Below are positions 10,989 to 22,924 of a DNA stretch of 64,000 bases, piece by piece. How positions within the stretch are numbered: the stretch's first letter is position 1; each line of letters opens with the position of its first letter. A program made the position numbers and the translations under genes. The notes under the pieces are model-generated. The model was not told the DNA's origin. It saw only the letters and a list, made by a program, of their open reading frames with translations, and did no database searches. Origin of the DNA: Fomitopsis serialis (Eukaryota > Basidiomycota > Agaricomycetes > Polyporales > Fomitopsidaceae); contig NW_025954972.1 of the NCBI RefSeq assembly GCF_022376445.1, forward strand, positions 522,811 through 586,810, in the 5' to 3' direction.

Positions 10989-13076
10989 TGTTGAGGAAGA
11001 ATGTAGGGGTGCCGAAGTCGAGGGTCTGGTGCGCTTGACTAGCGTCGGCTGGGGACTGCCTGCTTGCGGTGGAGGGAGCGGTCGTTGGAGAGACGGGGTG
11101 GAGAGTTATATAACGAAGGAGGGAGGTGGGATGGAGGAAGGCAGCGCGGGAAAGCAGGCTGAGACGGCACTGGGCAGTGGGTAGGGTATCGTCCGGTCAA
11201 CGCCTGCACTGGCCAGCAACCACATCGTCGATGCACCCATCCGCCACAACACTGCGAGGGTCCTCGCCAGCGCTTCCTCCCGTCTGGCCAATCACACGCC
11301 TTGCTTTAGCAGATTTCTCCATCACGTGCACCGAGTACCCTCGCGATCGCCAGCACCGAGCAAGTCCTCGGTTGCTCCTCGGCGACGTCCGCTTGTTTGC
11401 TTCCGCCACTATGCTGGTCGGGACGGTCGCACTCACGGTCCCGGCCACTGTACGCTACCGCCTGCTGACCTCCAAAAGTATTCGGTTCAAAGTATTCGGT
11501 ACCCTCAATGGATTGGCCTGATTCAGGTTCAGACAGGCAATAGAACCGTACGTAGTGTCAGACCAAGGTTTGCTCGTGTGAGGCTCCTCACCGTCAAAAT
11601 AGGCAACGGCGGCCTCTTTGGCACACGACGAGGTACAATGTCACTTTCTCTATCTCCCGGTCAGTGTCTGCCATCGACATCGCTCGACATCGAGGTCCCG
11701 TCCAGTCACCGTGCCGGTTACGTGCCGATGAGGTCTACGAACAATATTGTGCCGACCGCCCAGGTACGTCGGCATACCTAAAGGCATGGCTCAGTTGAAA
11801 CTACGGACGCAACAGAAAATAGATGGTGTCACCACAGCTCAGAAGGGAATGCTACGTCTTGCGAGGCCAGGAGAAACCACATGGTTCGGCCTTGAATTGG
11901 ACTCGCAAAGTTTCGGCCTGGATGTGACAATACCAACGTAAAATACAATTCTTGCTCCCAGCTGCAGGTAATGTGCTTCGTTATGACATCGCCTTTGATA
12001 GCCAGTGACTCAACCAGTGTCTTTCCAAGCCTTAGATACAACTCGTCGCAGTCCCGCCGTAGGCCCATCAAAGGCACCAATCACGAATCTTACCGCAGTA
12101 CCAATGGATCTCTCACCTCACGTAGCTCCGTGCGGCTCCCTGAAACTCATCGCCTCTCGTCCAGTGCTCGGAACAACCGGCCCACATGCACGCGCGCTCT
12201 CCTGCACCCTCGCAGTGACGGCCTGCGCCAATGGTCCACCAAGCATTCACATCCTACCATCCTACGGTGCTCCCTCCACTGCCTCCCGGAACGTCCCAAG
12301 CACACCCGCACTGCGACGTAACTTCGTGGCGACGTCGCTGGAGGGACCCAAGGGATCCAGAGACGTATTTCCCAAGGACTAGGTTCATGCCTCGGAATGG
12401 CCGATTAGGTTGCGGCGTCCGCCCAATGGGAAACGCACATATTTGACCGTACGGTATGCGATGTCCCTTTCCGGACAAATGCATATGCGGAGGAGGATGC
12501 ATATGCGGAGTTGGGGGAGGGAAAGAATGGTGAATGGGCCGTCGTACCCACGCGTGCAGAGCAACGTCACATAGGCGAGTTCGTTGGCCTCGTCAATGAT
12601 GATGGACGCACATCGACAGCGCCGGAGCGGACTCCTTGGGAGGCGCGGCCATGGTCGCAAATTTCGCGTACTCGCACGTGGGGATGAGTCGAGGGAGCTA
12701 ACTTCGTCGCGCGTTTTCGCGCGGGCTCGCGCCAAATTTGACCCCGTCACATCAGCCCTCTTCTTACGAGTTTTTCGACCGATGAGACCAGAAATTCATC
12801 TGCGTGACTTCTGCGCGAACTCGGAGGTTGCTCACCGGCACCGCCCACCGTTGCACAGTTAAAGCTCCTGTGAACATTCGATGGATCATCGAACTAACAG
12901 ACCGCAGAAGGAATACGCATCGTGCGTGACATAACTGAGGCCTCACGCTCAAGACTGGAATGCCTCCATCCTGGTTCACAGGAAGCTACTAAACCCTACC
13001 ATTACGAGGAGATCTACATACAGCTACAAACGACCTGCAAAGTCTCAGTCTAACCCCGAACCACCACGCCCCTCGT
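10989..13076. other. intergenic interval, no supported gene
   Basis: Upstream region of the ZIP gene and downstream region of the old yellow enzyme gene. Frames at 11126-11521, 11326-11781 and 12005-12382 overlap one another on the same strand and show no family motif. Metal-responsive promoter elements for the ZIP gene may lie here, but I cannot identify a specific site. Confidence 0.45.
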
Positions 13077-14456
13077 TCACCCACTCTTCGCCTGCCTCGC
13101 GACGCCTCCCCTGCCCGCGAAGCCCCACTCGATCTGGTGCGACTGCGTGACCGTCACGCCGAGGTCGTCCGCGAACGCCCACACCGTGCCGGGGTTCTTC
13201 TGGAACTGGCGCCCGACGAAGATGACGTCCGCCGCGCCCTCGTCGAGCACACCCTGCGCGAGCGCGCCCGTGTTGATCGTGCCCACCGCGCCGACGAGGA
13301 GCTTCTCGCCGTGCGCCTTCTTCACCGCCGCGGAGAACGGCACCTGCAGGAGCTTGTGCTGCAGCTCCGGCGCGAGCTGGAACTTCTGCGCGGGGTGGAT
13401 GCCCCCGGAGGAGACGTCGAGGAGGTCGACGCCGTGCGCGGAGAGGATCCCCGCGAGCCGGACGGTGTCTTCGTGGCTCCAGCGCTCGTTGGGGTGCGAG
13501 TCATCCAGCCAGTCGGTGGCGGAGACACTGTGATGCATGTGAGTGACGGATCAAAACCAGGACGAAGCGGGGAGACGTACCGAACGAAGAGAGGCATCGT
13601 TGGCGGGATCACCGCGCGGACGGCGTCGACGACCTCCAGGAGCAGCCGGACGCGGTTCTCGAAGCTCCCTCCGTACTCGTCCGTGCGGTGGTTCGCGACC
13701 GGGGCCAGGAACTCACTGAGGAGGAACCCGTGCGCCGAGTGGATCTCGATCACGTCGAAGCCCGCCCTCAAGCTCCTCTTCGCCGCGTCCACAAATGCGT
13801 TCACGACGCGCTTGATGCCCGCGCGCGTGAGCTCCTTCGGCTGGGGAACTGGTCGCTGAACGGGATCGCGGACGCGCCCCAGACGTCGTCCGGCCAGCCG
13901 CCGTCGCTGACGGGCGCGGAGAGGCCCCTGTGGACCCAGAGCGCGACGGTGGACGCCTTGCGGCCCGCGTGCGCGAGCTGGATGCCGATCTTCTGGTTCT
14001 GCGCGTGCGCGAACTGGACGACCTCCCGCCAGGCCTCCGCCTGCTCGTCGGTCCAGATGCCCGCGTCCTGGGGCGTGATGCGGCCCTCAGGCACGACCGC
14101 GGTCGCCTCGACGATGGTGAGGCCGGGCCCGCGTGTGAAGATGCCGCCGACTGGGAAGGGAAGGGGGTTGGTCAGGACGGCGCTTCTGGGCCTACGGTGA
14201 GCGATAAGGGACCCTCACGGTGGGCGAACTGCCATGGCGTCACCTTGCCGTTCTCTGACGAGTACTGGCAGAGCGGGGAGAGGAAGATGCGGTTCTGGAA
14301 CTCGACGCCGCGGATCTTGATAGGCTTGAAGAGCGCCGGGATGGGCTTGCCATCGGGCTGCGGGTCGAGCGCAGTGCCCGCCGGAGGATACTGGGCGGGA
14401 GCAAAGTAGGGGACGTTAGGCGCAGGGGCGTTGATGTAGTTGTTGTTGTGGGCCAT
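13077..14456 (-). CDS. NADH:flavin oxidoreductase, old yellow enzyme family (YqjM-like), with an apparent 1-base frameshift
   Basis: Exons 14456-14219, 14150-13581 and 13527-13077 code for a full-length FMN-dependent ene-reductase that would use NAD(P)H to reduce activated alkenes. Visible hallmarks are [14 protein letters not shown] (FMN-site Cys typical of the YqjM class), [20 protein letters not shown], the substrate/FMN motif [19 protein letters not shown], and VGAVGTI plus FVGRQF for phosphate binding. The middle exon is not open throughout: between IPFSDQFP and QPKELTRAG the frame jumps by one base at the G-run 13843-13846 (a C-run on the coding strand). No intron fits there. Either the gene is inactivated or the base was lost in sequencing. 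All other domains are intact, so an artefact is plausible. Confidence 0.88.
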
Positions 14457-15474
14457 GGCGAGAAGGGGGTGGGATGTGTGGGGAAGACATCGCCTGGCGA
14501 GCCCAGCTTTTATAGGGAGCGTTGCAGGTTTGTTGAGCCAAGGATATGTTGGACGAGCCCGAGCCAGGAAGCAAGAGTGCCGCTTGGTTACTAATGTTGG
14601 TCGATTGGCAGAATCGATGTCCAACAGAGCCGAAGGCTCTGGATAAGTCAGCAGTGTAGGGACGTCGTTACTCAGCACAGAAAATCACAGCAAGGGTCTG
14701 CTTTGAGGCAAGCCTGGCGTGCTCCGGACGGAGAATAGGCAACAGGCTATCCTTCCGAGTCTGGCGATCCACGGAAGACATAGAATCAGATGTTAGAGAT
14801 ATGCTCCCAGGGCGGTGGCCTCGAACCCTGTACAGCTCAGCGAACGAGTCCGAGATAGTCGGGACGACATCCCAAGTCTCATCCATGTGGCGGATGCGGC
14901 GGAACACTTCACCCGCACAACATGTCTTCTGCTTACGTCACACTACCTCACGCTTCCTCTTCTGGTAGCCACCGCTGGTCCGTCCAGGCTCATCTTGACC
15001 ATCTTCTACCACACGTGCATGGTCGTGTTACGCGACTCCTAGACTTCTACAACCTCTCTTTCCGCGTACCACGCTGTGTTTGTGCGATGCAAAAACGCTC
15101 TCGCTCTGTCCACAGCCGTTACACAGAGACCCGCACAGAACCGTGCGTTCGCAAGCGAGCCATGAGCCGCATCAGCGCGCTTAACCACGAATGAGACTCG
15201 AAGGACGTCAGGACACGTATCAAACTCTAACTTAACGTACTTCCTGGTCGAGTTCAGCCACAACACATAAGTAATCTGCTCCGAGTGACCAGCGGTGAGT
15301 GCTTGAGTCCTTGCCCTCTTGACTACATGATGCAGCTAACGTCGGACATCCCTTACTATTGTTGCCCTCATGTACCTATAGTACGGGCCTAAAACACGGA
15401 GAGTAAAAAAAATTAAAATTAAAAAGACTACGTGATGCAACACTCACTATACCAGCTTTCAGCTCGCCTTCATC
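14457..15474. other. intergenic interval, no supported gene
   Basis: Promoter region of the old yellow enzyme gene plus sequence before the F-box-like remnant. The minus-strand frame reaching up to 14678 is an in-frame upstream extension of the enzyme and is not needed. An AT-rich run (AAAAAAATTAAAATTAAAAAG) lies at about 15407-15427. Nothing else is supported. Confidence 0.5.
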
Positions 15475-15681
15475 ATGAGTTTGTTGGCTCTCAACAACGA
15501 CATCCTCCGTATCATCGCGGAAATGCTTTACGCCGCGCAATGCATAAATGGTGTCTCGCGATCTGCATGCAGTAGGTGCCCATCAATTAGAGCGATATGC
15601 CATCCACGGCTGAAGCTTACTCTTAGCTTCTTTACAACACCGCTCGGCGCTGGCGGTTACACGAGCGAACCCCATAACTGA
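15475..15681 (+). pseudogene. F-box-like N-terminal remnant
   Basis: A 68-codon frame begins MSLLALNNDILRIIAEMLY, which resembles the first helix of agaricomycete F-box domains ('LPNDILxxIxxxL'), followed by a weak 'AICHPRLKLTL' like the end of such domains. The rest of an F-box protein (usually 400 or more residues) is absent, and the frame stops at TGA. It may be a decayed gene fragment or a chance match. No splice sites were found that extend it convincingly. Confidence 0.3.
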
Positions 15682-16063
15682 AATGATTACCTAGTAGGCT
15701 CAGGCAGGGCTCAGGTCTCCAGGTCAGGGACTCTATTGTACCCTCAGACGTTAGGACCAGGCTTAGCTCAAGGTCCAACTATCAAGTTCCGATCGACTCC
15801 GCTGTGAAATCTTCGCGAACGACAGCACGATCTCACCAATAGGGTTGGCTCCTACCAGCGCCGCGGCTGTACTCGCGGGCAGTCGCGGCCATGGTACGGA
15901 CATTGAAGGACAAGTCGGTCACAGCGAGGGCCGCAATGGGTTATGCTAACATTGTTGGTAATACAGTACATCAGAAGAAGAACGTACGCGGGCTTGGTAT
16001 GGTCAGGCGACAGGCAGTACACGGTCACGGCCGAGGTCTGAACGACGAGAGCGCTCAACACGA
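15682..16063. other. intergenic interval, no supported gene
   Basis: Short stretch between the F-box-like remnant and the inverted-repeat element. Small frames on both strands have no motif. Confidence 0.45.
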
Positions 16064-16305
16064 CTACTGTACTATTTCGACCGTGTGTTCTGTCACGCAT
16101 CACGGGGGGTCATGAACAGCCACTGTCACGGGTCACGGAGTCCCACTGAACACCCAAGTCGGTCAGAATGTCACGGTCCCGGGTACCAAATACCCCTATT
16201 TGGGCCGACCAGGACACCCTGTCACGCATCACCGAGGTCTCTGAGCACCGAGCACCTGCGTCACGCGTCACATCCGCTGAACAGTTGGTCGAAATAGTAC
16301 AGTAG
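16064..16305. mobile_element. MITE-like element with 16-bp terminal inverted repeats and TA flanks
   Basis: The termini read CTGTACTATTTCGACC at 16067-16082 and its exact reverse complement at 16287-16302. Each side is flanked by TA (16065-16066 and 16303-16304), the target-site duplication of Tc1/mariner-type elements. The match extends over 19 bases on each side if the flanking C/TA/G is counted. The 236-bp interior has no open gene but contains several GTCACG(C/G)(A/G)TCAC words in both halves. This is the structure of a non-autonomous miniature inverted-repeat element, mobilised in trans by a mariner-like transposase elsewhere in the genome (inference). Confidence 0.78.
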
Positions 16306-16389
16306 TACGTGGTGTTGCACTCGCTATGCTGACTCTGTCCGCTACCCCCACAGGTGACAGCAGGGACAGAGGTGCCGGGACACAGTACA

Positions 16390-16437
16390 CGTTATCCGCA
16401 GTTTGGTGTCTAACCGTACATCAAACTGCAGATAACG
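16390..16437. repeat. 19-bp near-perfect hairpin
   Basis: The arm at 16390-16408 pairs with 16419-16437 in 17 of 19 positions around a 10-base loop. It could be a small cruciform, the folded end of another miniature element, or a transcript hairpin. It lies about 85 bp beyond the MITE-like element. Confidence 0.7.
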
Positions 16438-18418
16438 GGGCCTACAAACACGGCGGCTCAGCGTAGGAAGGCAAGGCACAGGTAGATGTTCGCCGCAAGC
16501 TTGAGATGCCTGGGTCTGAGCCGTCCGCGTTCTCTTATATACCCTGTATGTGTGCGATGCATGGTCTCAGATCGTTCCAGCTAATTCGGTATTTGCTAAG
16601 GCCCCTCCCAAAAGAACAAGGACAGGCGCAGGTTGTGACCCCACGTAGCAGGTGTCTCAGATCCAGATCAGATCCATATTCGTTCTCATGATCATGATGA
16701 TGAACTCTGGATGAACTCAACATTTCACTTATGAACCGCAACAAGCCACCAACGCGTTGAGACGCGACGGACGCGGGTCTGTACAAGTGTTGGCTTACTA
16801 ACAAAGACTGACACGCTCCGCCTGTGCGCACTTCAACTTGAAGTTCTACGCTCCGGGTCCAAGTACACAGCGAAATGTCTGACATTGATGATCAGACACT
16901 CAGACTCGTGTCTGGCTCCGACTCGTTGAAACTGTCTCTTACGTATGACTTTCTTTCTGTACCGGCACCAACCAACCGCCAGGCGGACCTCCACCGCGGC
17001 GTATGCATGGTTCCGTTTGCGATCACTGCACAGTCACTCGCCGGCACCTGAAGTAGTAGCCTGGAAGACTCGCATTGCTGGTCAGTCACCGGCCTCGGTT
17101 CTTTGCTGTCTCCTGCTGTCTCCGGGTCACTGTAATAGCCAGTCGTTCAGAACTTGGACGCTGTTCCACTCGGTCTCGGGCACAGGACTATGAGCGACCA
17201 TGAATTGATCGCGCGGGGCTCGTGAACCGCGGGGCTAATCTCATACCATCGCAAAAAATACGGGCGAATCGGACCTCGAACAAAGAACAAGGCGACGAAT
17301 GGAGAAACTCTTTGGCGTACGTTCGAAGTCCAAAGGTGTACTGAAAATAAGAGGGTTGAACGTTGAAAGCCATCGAACATCGCCTTTACTACTAAATAGG
17401 GAAATTCTTTGATCGTCAATCTTTTGGATCCCAAACATGCAGTGAAGCGGTACTCGGGCACTTGGTACTTTGTTCTGTTGCTAACTAACGTTACCGGAGG
17501 GTGAGGTAGAGCCTGTTGCTGTGTTCTGCGAGGATCTTTGCATGTTGGGTTCGGAAGTATGATTTGCGGTGTACCATTCACACGGCGCTAGTTTGTGAAG
17601 ACCCCAACATGATGGGTGAGAATGCGTCATACTCAGTACTCATCCCGGCGGGTTGGCCTTTCTGGAGAGGGTAGACATGATTCTATGTTGACAAGACTCG
17701 TTCGTGCCACCGAGTGGCTATGGATACGTTCAGGATCTGCACCCGGCGGGCATGTACTCAATGGTACCGGTGAAGTTGTATGAACTCTGCGCATGCGCAT
17801 GCGCAGCGAGTCGACCGCTTCGCAGTAAGCTGCTTATGATCTGCCTCCGAGACTCATTTACCCACATCAGATGCCCACCAAGTTACCAGCGGATAGACGA
17901 AGGCCAGAGGGCTCAGGTGGTACCGTGTAAGGCCTGATCGATGATCCCTACATCCGGATGCTATGTCCACTTGATGTCCACCGAAACCATGTCTGATATG
18001 AAGTCCGAACAACGGACCACGTACGGTATGCGAGAGTATGTGCAGAGGCCTGATTTCATCCACGCTACGAACCGAAACTCGGCGCGAGTTTGTCCGGAAG
18101 GCCCAATGCTGGGATTTGAGGACCACTGGCAGGCATCTCCGCCTATAACCCGGGGGGGGGTCCTGGTTCATGCCCAACTTACACCGTTGGCCGTTTACTA
18201 CAAACCATCGGTGAAGCCAGTGCTGCTGTACATGCATTCCATATGGACACGGCGGCTGCGGGAATAGCAGCAGATCATGCCAAAGCGCCGCAAGACGACT
18301 CAAACGGCCGCACATGCCCGTTCTACCTTCGCCGGTCGTGATCGACGCTTCCCTTCCGCCCCCTGTCGTATTGAGGTTTAGGCTTACCATCGCGTGAACT
18401 CCCGAAAGTTGAGCGCTT
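16438..18418. other. intergenic interval, no supported gene
   Basis: About 2 kb without a credible coding frame; 17147-17581 and 17854-18390 (minus) are open but motif-free. It holds a 20-bp perfect palindrome of alternating GCAT/GCGC words at 17787-17806 and a run of nine G near 18161. Confidence 0.5.
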
Positions 18419-20058
18419 TCAACTCAATTCGACTATCCGTGTGGTCTGGTCCGCCGAAGCACCCGCCGCGGACTCCTGAAGCCTCTCTGCCGTCTGAGCA
18501 GTACCGCCGCCGACGTCCGCGCTCTCCCTCGCCATGGCTTCCGCGCGCCCAGTGACCTCTCCTGCAAGTGTATGCAGCAGCAAGGGGGGCACGCCCAGCA
18601 CGTACGCGGAGTAGAAGGTCAGCTTGTGCGTGACGTGGTTGTGCTTATGTTTTGACGTCGGCTTTGGGTCGGCGCCGAAGAGTGCGGAGAGGTCAGAGAG
18701 GGCGAAGAACGTCCGTGCGCTTGGGTGGGACGCTAGGTCGGCTGAAGGAACGGGAGAATGGGTAGCGGGTGGTATTGACGAGGAGTTGGTTGCGGCCGTG
18801 CTGTCTGATGGAACGGCCGGGGGAAGCTCGACCACGGCCGAGGGACGCAGTAAGGTGGCGGCGTCTTTCAGGACGAGGTAGTAGAACGTGGGCGACATTG
18901 CACCCTGCGTCTGGACATGAATGCTTGAACAGCCAAAGGTGAGAAGATGAACCTACCGGGCGGAAACGAGACAAGAGGTCCGTTACCGTCGCCGAGAGAG
19001 TGGAGTGCACGGTCTTCGAGAGACGGTCGGTGAGGAAGGGCACGAGCTCCGCGATGATGCGGCGCGCTTCGTCCCGTTCTGACGGGTCGAGGGATGTCAG
19101 AGGTGAGGTGGCGAGGTAGCGCGTGACGTATGTGTATGCGACCCTGTAGCAATATCACCGATGAATTAATAGATGCGCGTGCAGAAGTAAATATGCGTAC
19201 GTACATGATGGCACACAGATTATACAGCAGCAGGGGAAACTTACCTGGGGTGTGCGAGGCTCCGGCCATATTCGCAGGGACCTGCATCATGGCAGGCTTC
19301 TTGCCGTACCTCTTCTGTGCGCGAAACGATGCACTTGATTGACCCGCACTGGCGTCATCGGGAGCTTCCCACCATGGCTCGATGCGCACTTTCTCGAGTT
19401 CTTCACTGGAGAGGAGCTGCTGCGCTAGCTCACTGTCTGGGTTGCGAAGTGCTTTGGTAAATCTCTCGCGCTCCTCGGGTGTGAGTGCTGTCCAGAGGTC
19501 GTCGTATGAAGCCGCCTCTGTGAATGCGCCTCGATATGGGTCGGCCAGTCCGGTGAAAGTGACAGCAATGTACGCACCTAGGTCCAGGCCTTTAAGTCTA
19601 CTCTCTAGATCTGCATCGTCTGCGTCGGATTCGTCAGACTCGAGGCCGAGTATGTCGTCATTCATAGTGTCTTCTTCAAAATGTTTCAGTAGCTCCAGGG
19701 TTTTCTGTCTTTGCTGAGCAGACTTGGATGCATCGCCGCGTACGTCGGATTCAATTTCTTTGCGATAGAAATTCTCGGAGCATTCCGCATGTGACTAAAT
19801 GGTTCGACGAGTCTGCATGGTGTAACGAAGACGAAATCGTTGCTCACCTCGGAACGGAAACATGTCAGAGAGCAGTAAGGGATGTTGCACCGCGAACATG
19901 TGTATCTCGAGAACTGTCGCCGACAGCTGTCAGCAATGAGAAATGCGGCTCTGGAATGCCTGGTACGCAATGAAGGCTTACATGGCGCAGGGCAGCGAAC
20001 TTGCACTTTCTGCAGCTGGTTGCGTTTTGATGTCTGCAGGTTCCGGGGCGGTCTCCAT
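18419..20058 (-). CDS. HIT zinc-finger protein, ZNHIT2-like
   Basis: Five exons (20058-19982, 19926-19848, 19794-19205, 19143-18957, 18910-18419) give about 474 residues. The N-terminus carries the HIT zinc finger: CAIC, then CSRC, CSLTC and SHAEC in the order C-x2-C...C-x2-C-x4-C-x3-C-x4-H-x3-C, split across exons 1-3. Next comes an acidic segment (DESDADDADLE) and the conserved WWEAP and LYNLCAIM/AYTYVTRYL region typical of ZNHIT2. In animals this protein acts with the R2TP/RUVBL chaperone system in U5 snRNP assembly; the same role here is inference from the family. The true third-intron donor is GTACGT at 19204, because it restores frame into AYTYVTRY. Divergent from the helicase gene over 277 bp. 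Confidence 0.87.
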
Positions 20059-20335
20059 AGTAAGAACGGTAGGTGGATTGGAACGCTGATTATTCGTTGC
20101 GATACTCAAAGCTCAGAACGGAGACGACCAGTAAGTACTTGGGCAGGTGAGGAGGCCCGGGAGGAGGAGGGTCAATGCGGGGTAAGCGCCGATGCTCGAT
20201 CACTGTGACTTCCGACGCACATTGTCACACGAACGTGACGAAAATTCCGGACCAGCGATCGACAGTCAAGCTGCTCTGCAGGCTGCAGTCAACGCCCGAC
20301 GCTCGCTGCTCGCTGCCCAACAGGTCCTCCTCACT
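20059..20335. promoter_or_regulatory. divergent promoter interval between the ZNHIT2-like and helicase genes
   Basis: The two start codons face away from each other, 277 bp apart, so both promoters must lie here. No TATA box is apparent. Both genes are linked to RNA or ribonucleoprotein biogenesis, which makes shared regulation plausible. Confidence 0.5.
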
Positions 20336-22557
20336 ATGCCTCCCGATGCACGCCTGACAGACCGCAAGACCTCCTTCGCCTCCTTCTCACATATCCTCGA
20401 TGCCCGCATCCTGCGCGCCCTCGCCGACATGGGCTTTGCCCGCCCGACCCTCGTCCAATCCAAAGCAATCCCTCTCGCTCTCGAGAACAGAGACATCCTC
20501 GCGCGCGCACGGACTGGGAGTGGGAAGACGGCTGCATACTGCATTCCCGTTACACAGAAGGTGTTAAATGCTAAAGCTGTGGGTATGCATCTGACTTACG
20601 GTGTGCATCGTCCCGAAGACTGACTCCCGACGTAGGGCATACCTGCTGAGGCCAGCTCGAGACAGGCAACTCGAGCACTGATTCTTGTTCCTACTCGCGA
20701 GCTCTCAGAGCAAGTATACACGCATCTCAATGCCTTGCTCGCGTACTGCGAGAAGGAAGTGACGGTGGCTAATGCGTCCACGGCGAGCTCTACACAGCTA
20801 CAAAAGTATGTCTGCCTGTCTGTTCTTCTCGGCCGTTCTCAACCTTGTCTTCGTATAGATCCCTCCTCTCCGATCATCCCGACATCGTGATTGCGACACC
20901 CTCCCGCGCACTCGCCCTCGTCCAATCAAAAACACTATCACTGACATCCCTCGACACCCTCGTGATCGACGAGGCAGATCTCATCCTCTCATATGGGCAC
21001 GACACAGACATCCGCGCGCTGCTCTCCGGCGGGCACCTCCCGCGCGTGTTCCAGTCCTTCCTGATGAGCGCGACCATGACCGAGGACGTCGAAGCGCTCA
21101 AGGGCCTCGCGCTCCGCAGCCCAGCCATCCTGAAGCTCGAAGAGGATGAGGAGGAACATAATCTAGCCCAGTTCAGCGTGCGCTGCAGCGAGGTCGACAA
21201 GTTCCTCCTGACGTACGTCGTCCTGAAGCTCAAGCTCGTGAAGGGCAAGTGTCTCATCTTCGTCAACGACGTCGAGCGCTGCTACCGCGTGAAGCTGTTC
21301 TTGGAGCAGTTTGGTATCAAGAGTTGTGTGCTCAACTCGGAGCTGCCGCTCAATTCCAGGTTGGCTGTTCGCTGTGAAGTAGTGCTCAGGATGCCTGACG
21401 TTCTATCCTAGATATCACGTCGTGCAGGAGTTCAACAAGGGCGTGTATGATTACATCATCGCATCCGACGAGAGTGCGAGGCAGTCAGAACAGGACTCGG
21501 ATGACGAGGAAGAGCCGACGGGCGACGGTGAGGATGTAGTCGAGGAGGGCGGAGATGCAGCTGAAGACGATGAGTGTAAGCGACATCCGTTCCCCCCGCG
21601 TAGGACGAGCGTCTCACGATTCACAGTCACCACCACCCAACGCGAACAACCGACCGCATCCACCTCGTCCTCCAAGCCCACCCAAAAGCGCAAGCGCTCG
21701 CCGTCTCCCTCCGCAAGCAAAGACGACGCCAGCAAGTCGAGCAAGCGGAAGCAGAAGGGCAAGCACGCGCGCGACGCGGAGTACGGCGTCGCGCGGGGCG
21801 TAGACTTCATCGACGTCGCGTGCGTGCTCAACTTCGACCTCCCGCGGTCCGCGCGCGCATACACGCACCGCGTCGGGCGCACGGCGCGCGCGGGCCGGAC
21901 GGGTATCGCGCTCTCATACGTCGTCCCCCGCGAGCAGGTCGGGAAGAGCAAGGTCGTGGGGAACGTACCCGGCACGGAGCGCGACGAGGAGGTGTGGGCG
22001 CGCATTGAAAGGCGGGAGAAGGAGAAGGGGAGGGAAATGAAGGAGTACAAATTTGATATGAAGCAGGTGGAGGCGTTCCGGTATAGGATGGAGGACGCGC
22101 TGAGGGCGGTCACGAGGGCGGCGGTGAGGGAGGCGAGGATCAAGGAGCTGAAGTCGGAGATCTTGAACTCGGACAAGCTGAAGGTGGGTGGGAGCGTGCC
22201 CTCGAGGGATTGTGACATCTGAACGAACTTACAATTTCATCTTGATAGGCCCACTTCGAGGACAACCCACTCGATCTGGAGTACCTCAGGCACGACAAGC
22301 CGCTCCACCCTACACGCGTGCAGCCGCACATGAAGCACGTACCAAAATACCTGTTGCCTCGCATCGCGCCTGTGCCCGGCGCCGAAGCTGCTGAGGGATC
22401 GACAACCGGGGAAGGCGGCGAGGGATTCGTGCCCTTCAACAAAAATGGCGCACGAGGAAGGGGCAGAGGCAGGGGACGGGGCGGTAGAGGCGGCAGGGGA
22501 GGTTCCGCAGGAAGGGGACGGAAAAAAGCCGACCCGTTGAAGAAGTTCGGGCGATAG
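20336..22557 (+). CDS. DBP9: ATP-dependent DEAD-box RNA helicase, Dbp9/DDX56-like
   Basis: Exons 20336-20578, 20636-20805, 20859-21359, 21412-22183 and 22249-22557 join in frame. Helicase motifs appear in order: Q motif region [13 protein letters not shown] with [10 protein letters not shown], motif [12 protein letters not shown], Ia [25 protein letters not shown], then [15 protein letters not shown] [12 protein letters not shown], and [16 protein letters not shown]. The insert between [20 protein letters not shown] and [11 protein letters not shown] is long, acidic and Lys/Ser-rich, as in Dbp9, where it interrupts domain 2. The tail is an RGRGRG/GGRGG box ending [11 protein letters not shown]. 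Dbp9 works in 60S ribosomal subunit assembly in the nucleolus. The start at 20336 ([14 protein letters not shown]) is the ATG nearest the core. An extra intron near 21571 is possible but not needed. Confidence 0.92.
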
Positions 22558-22924
22558 AGCTGGTTTGGAGTCGTCCATGTCTACCCCTGGTCTATCCTGT
22601 AGTCATACATAGTTGGCTTCGTGATGTCCCATCCGGCTCTTATTAATTCAGAGTCCGTACGAACAGCAACAGAGGTTCGACGGACTATGTATGTCCCTCC
22701 CATTCGGCAGAGGTTGGGAATACAACCGCTTGGATGCAAATTTGTCGAAAGGATTCAGAGACATCGCAGCTTAAAAGACACTAGTGGTTCATACACCATA
22801 CCCAGAGAGGATGCAATAATACATACAGTGGTTACCAGGACAAGACCGGCACGAAGTACAGGTAGATGCTACGGCTATATGTAATACTGTCCGAATAAGT
22901 TACGAGGAACATCGCAGCAGCGCT
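22558..22924. other. convergent 3' intergenic interval
   Basis: Space between the helicase stop and the kinase stop, which face each other. No gene seen; it should hold both polyadenylation regions. Confidence 0.55.

Noticed and set aside
13137..14409. Several long + strand frames (up to 240 codons)
   Set aside because: Antisense shadow of the old yellow enzyme gene.
19206..19240. GTAAGT donor earlier in exon 3 of the ZNHIT2-like gene (near 19242)
   Set aside because: Using it breaks the frame into the next exon; reading through to the GTACGT donor at 19204 gives the conserved LYNLCAIM-AYTYVTRYL join.
21451..22218. 255-codon minus-strand frame
   Set aside because: Antisense shadow of the helicase exon.
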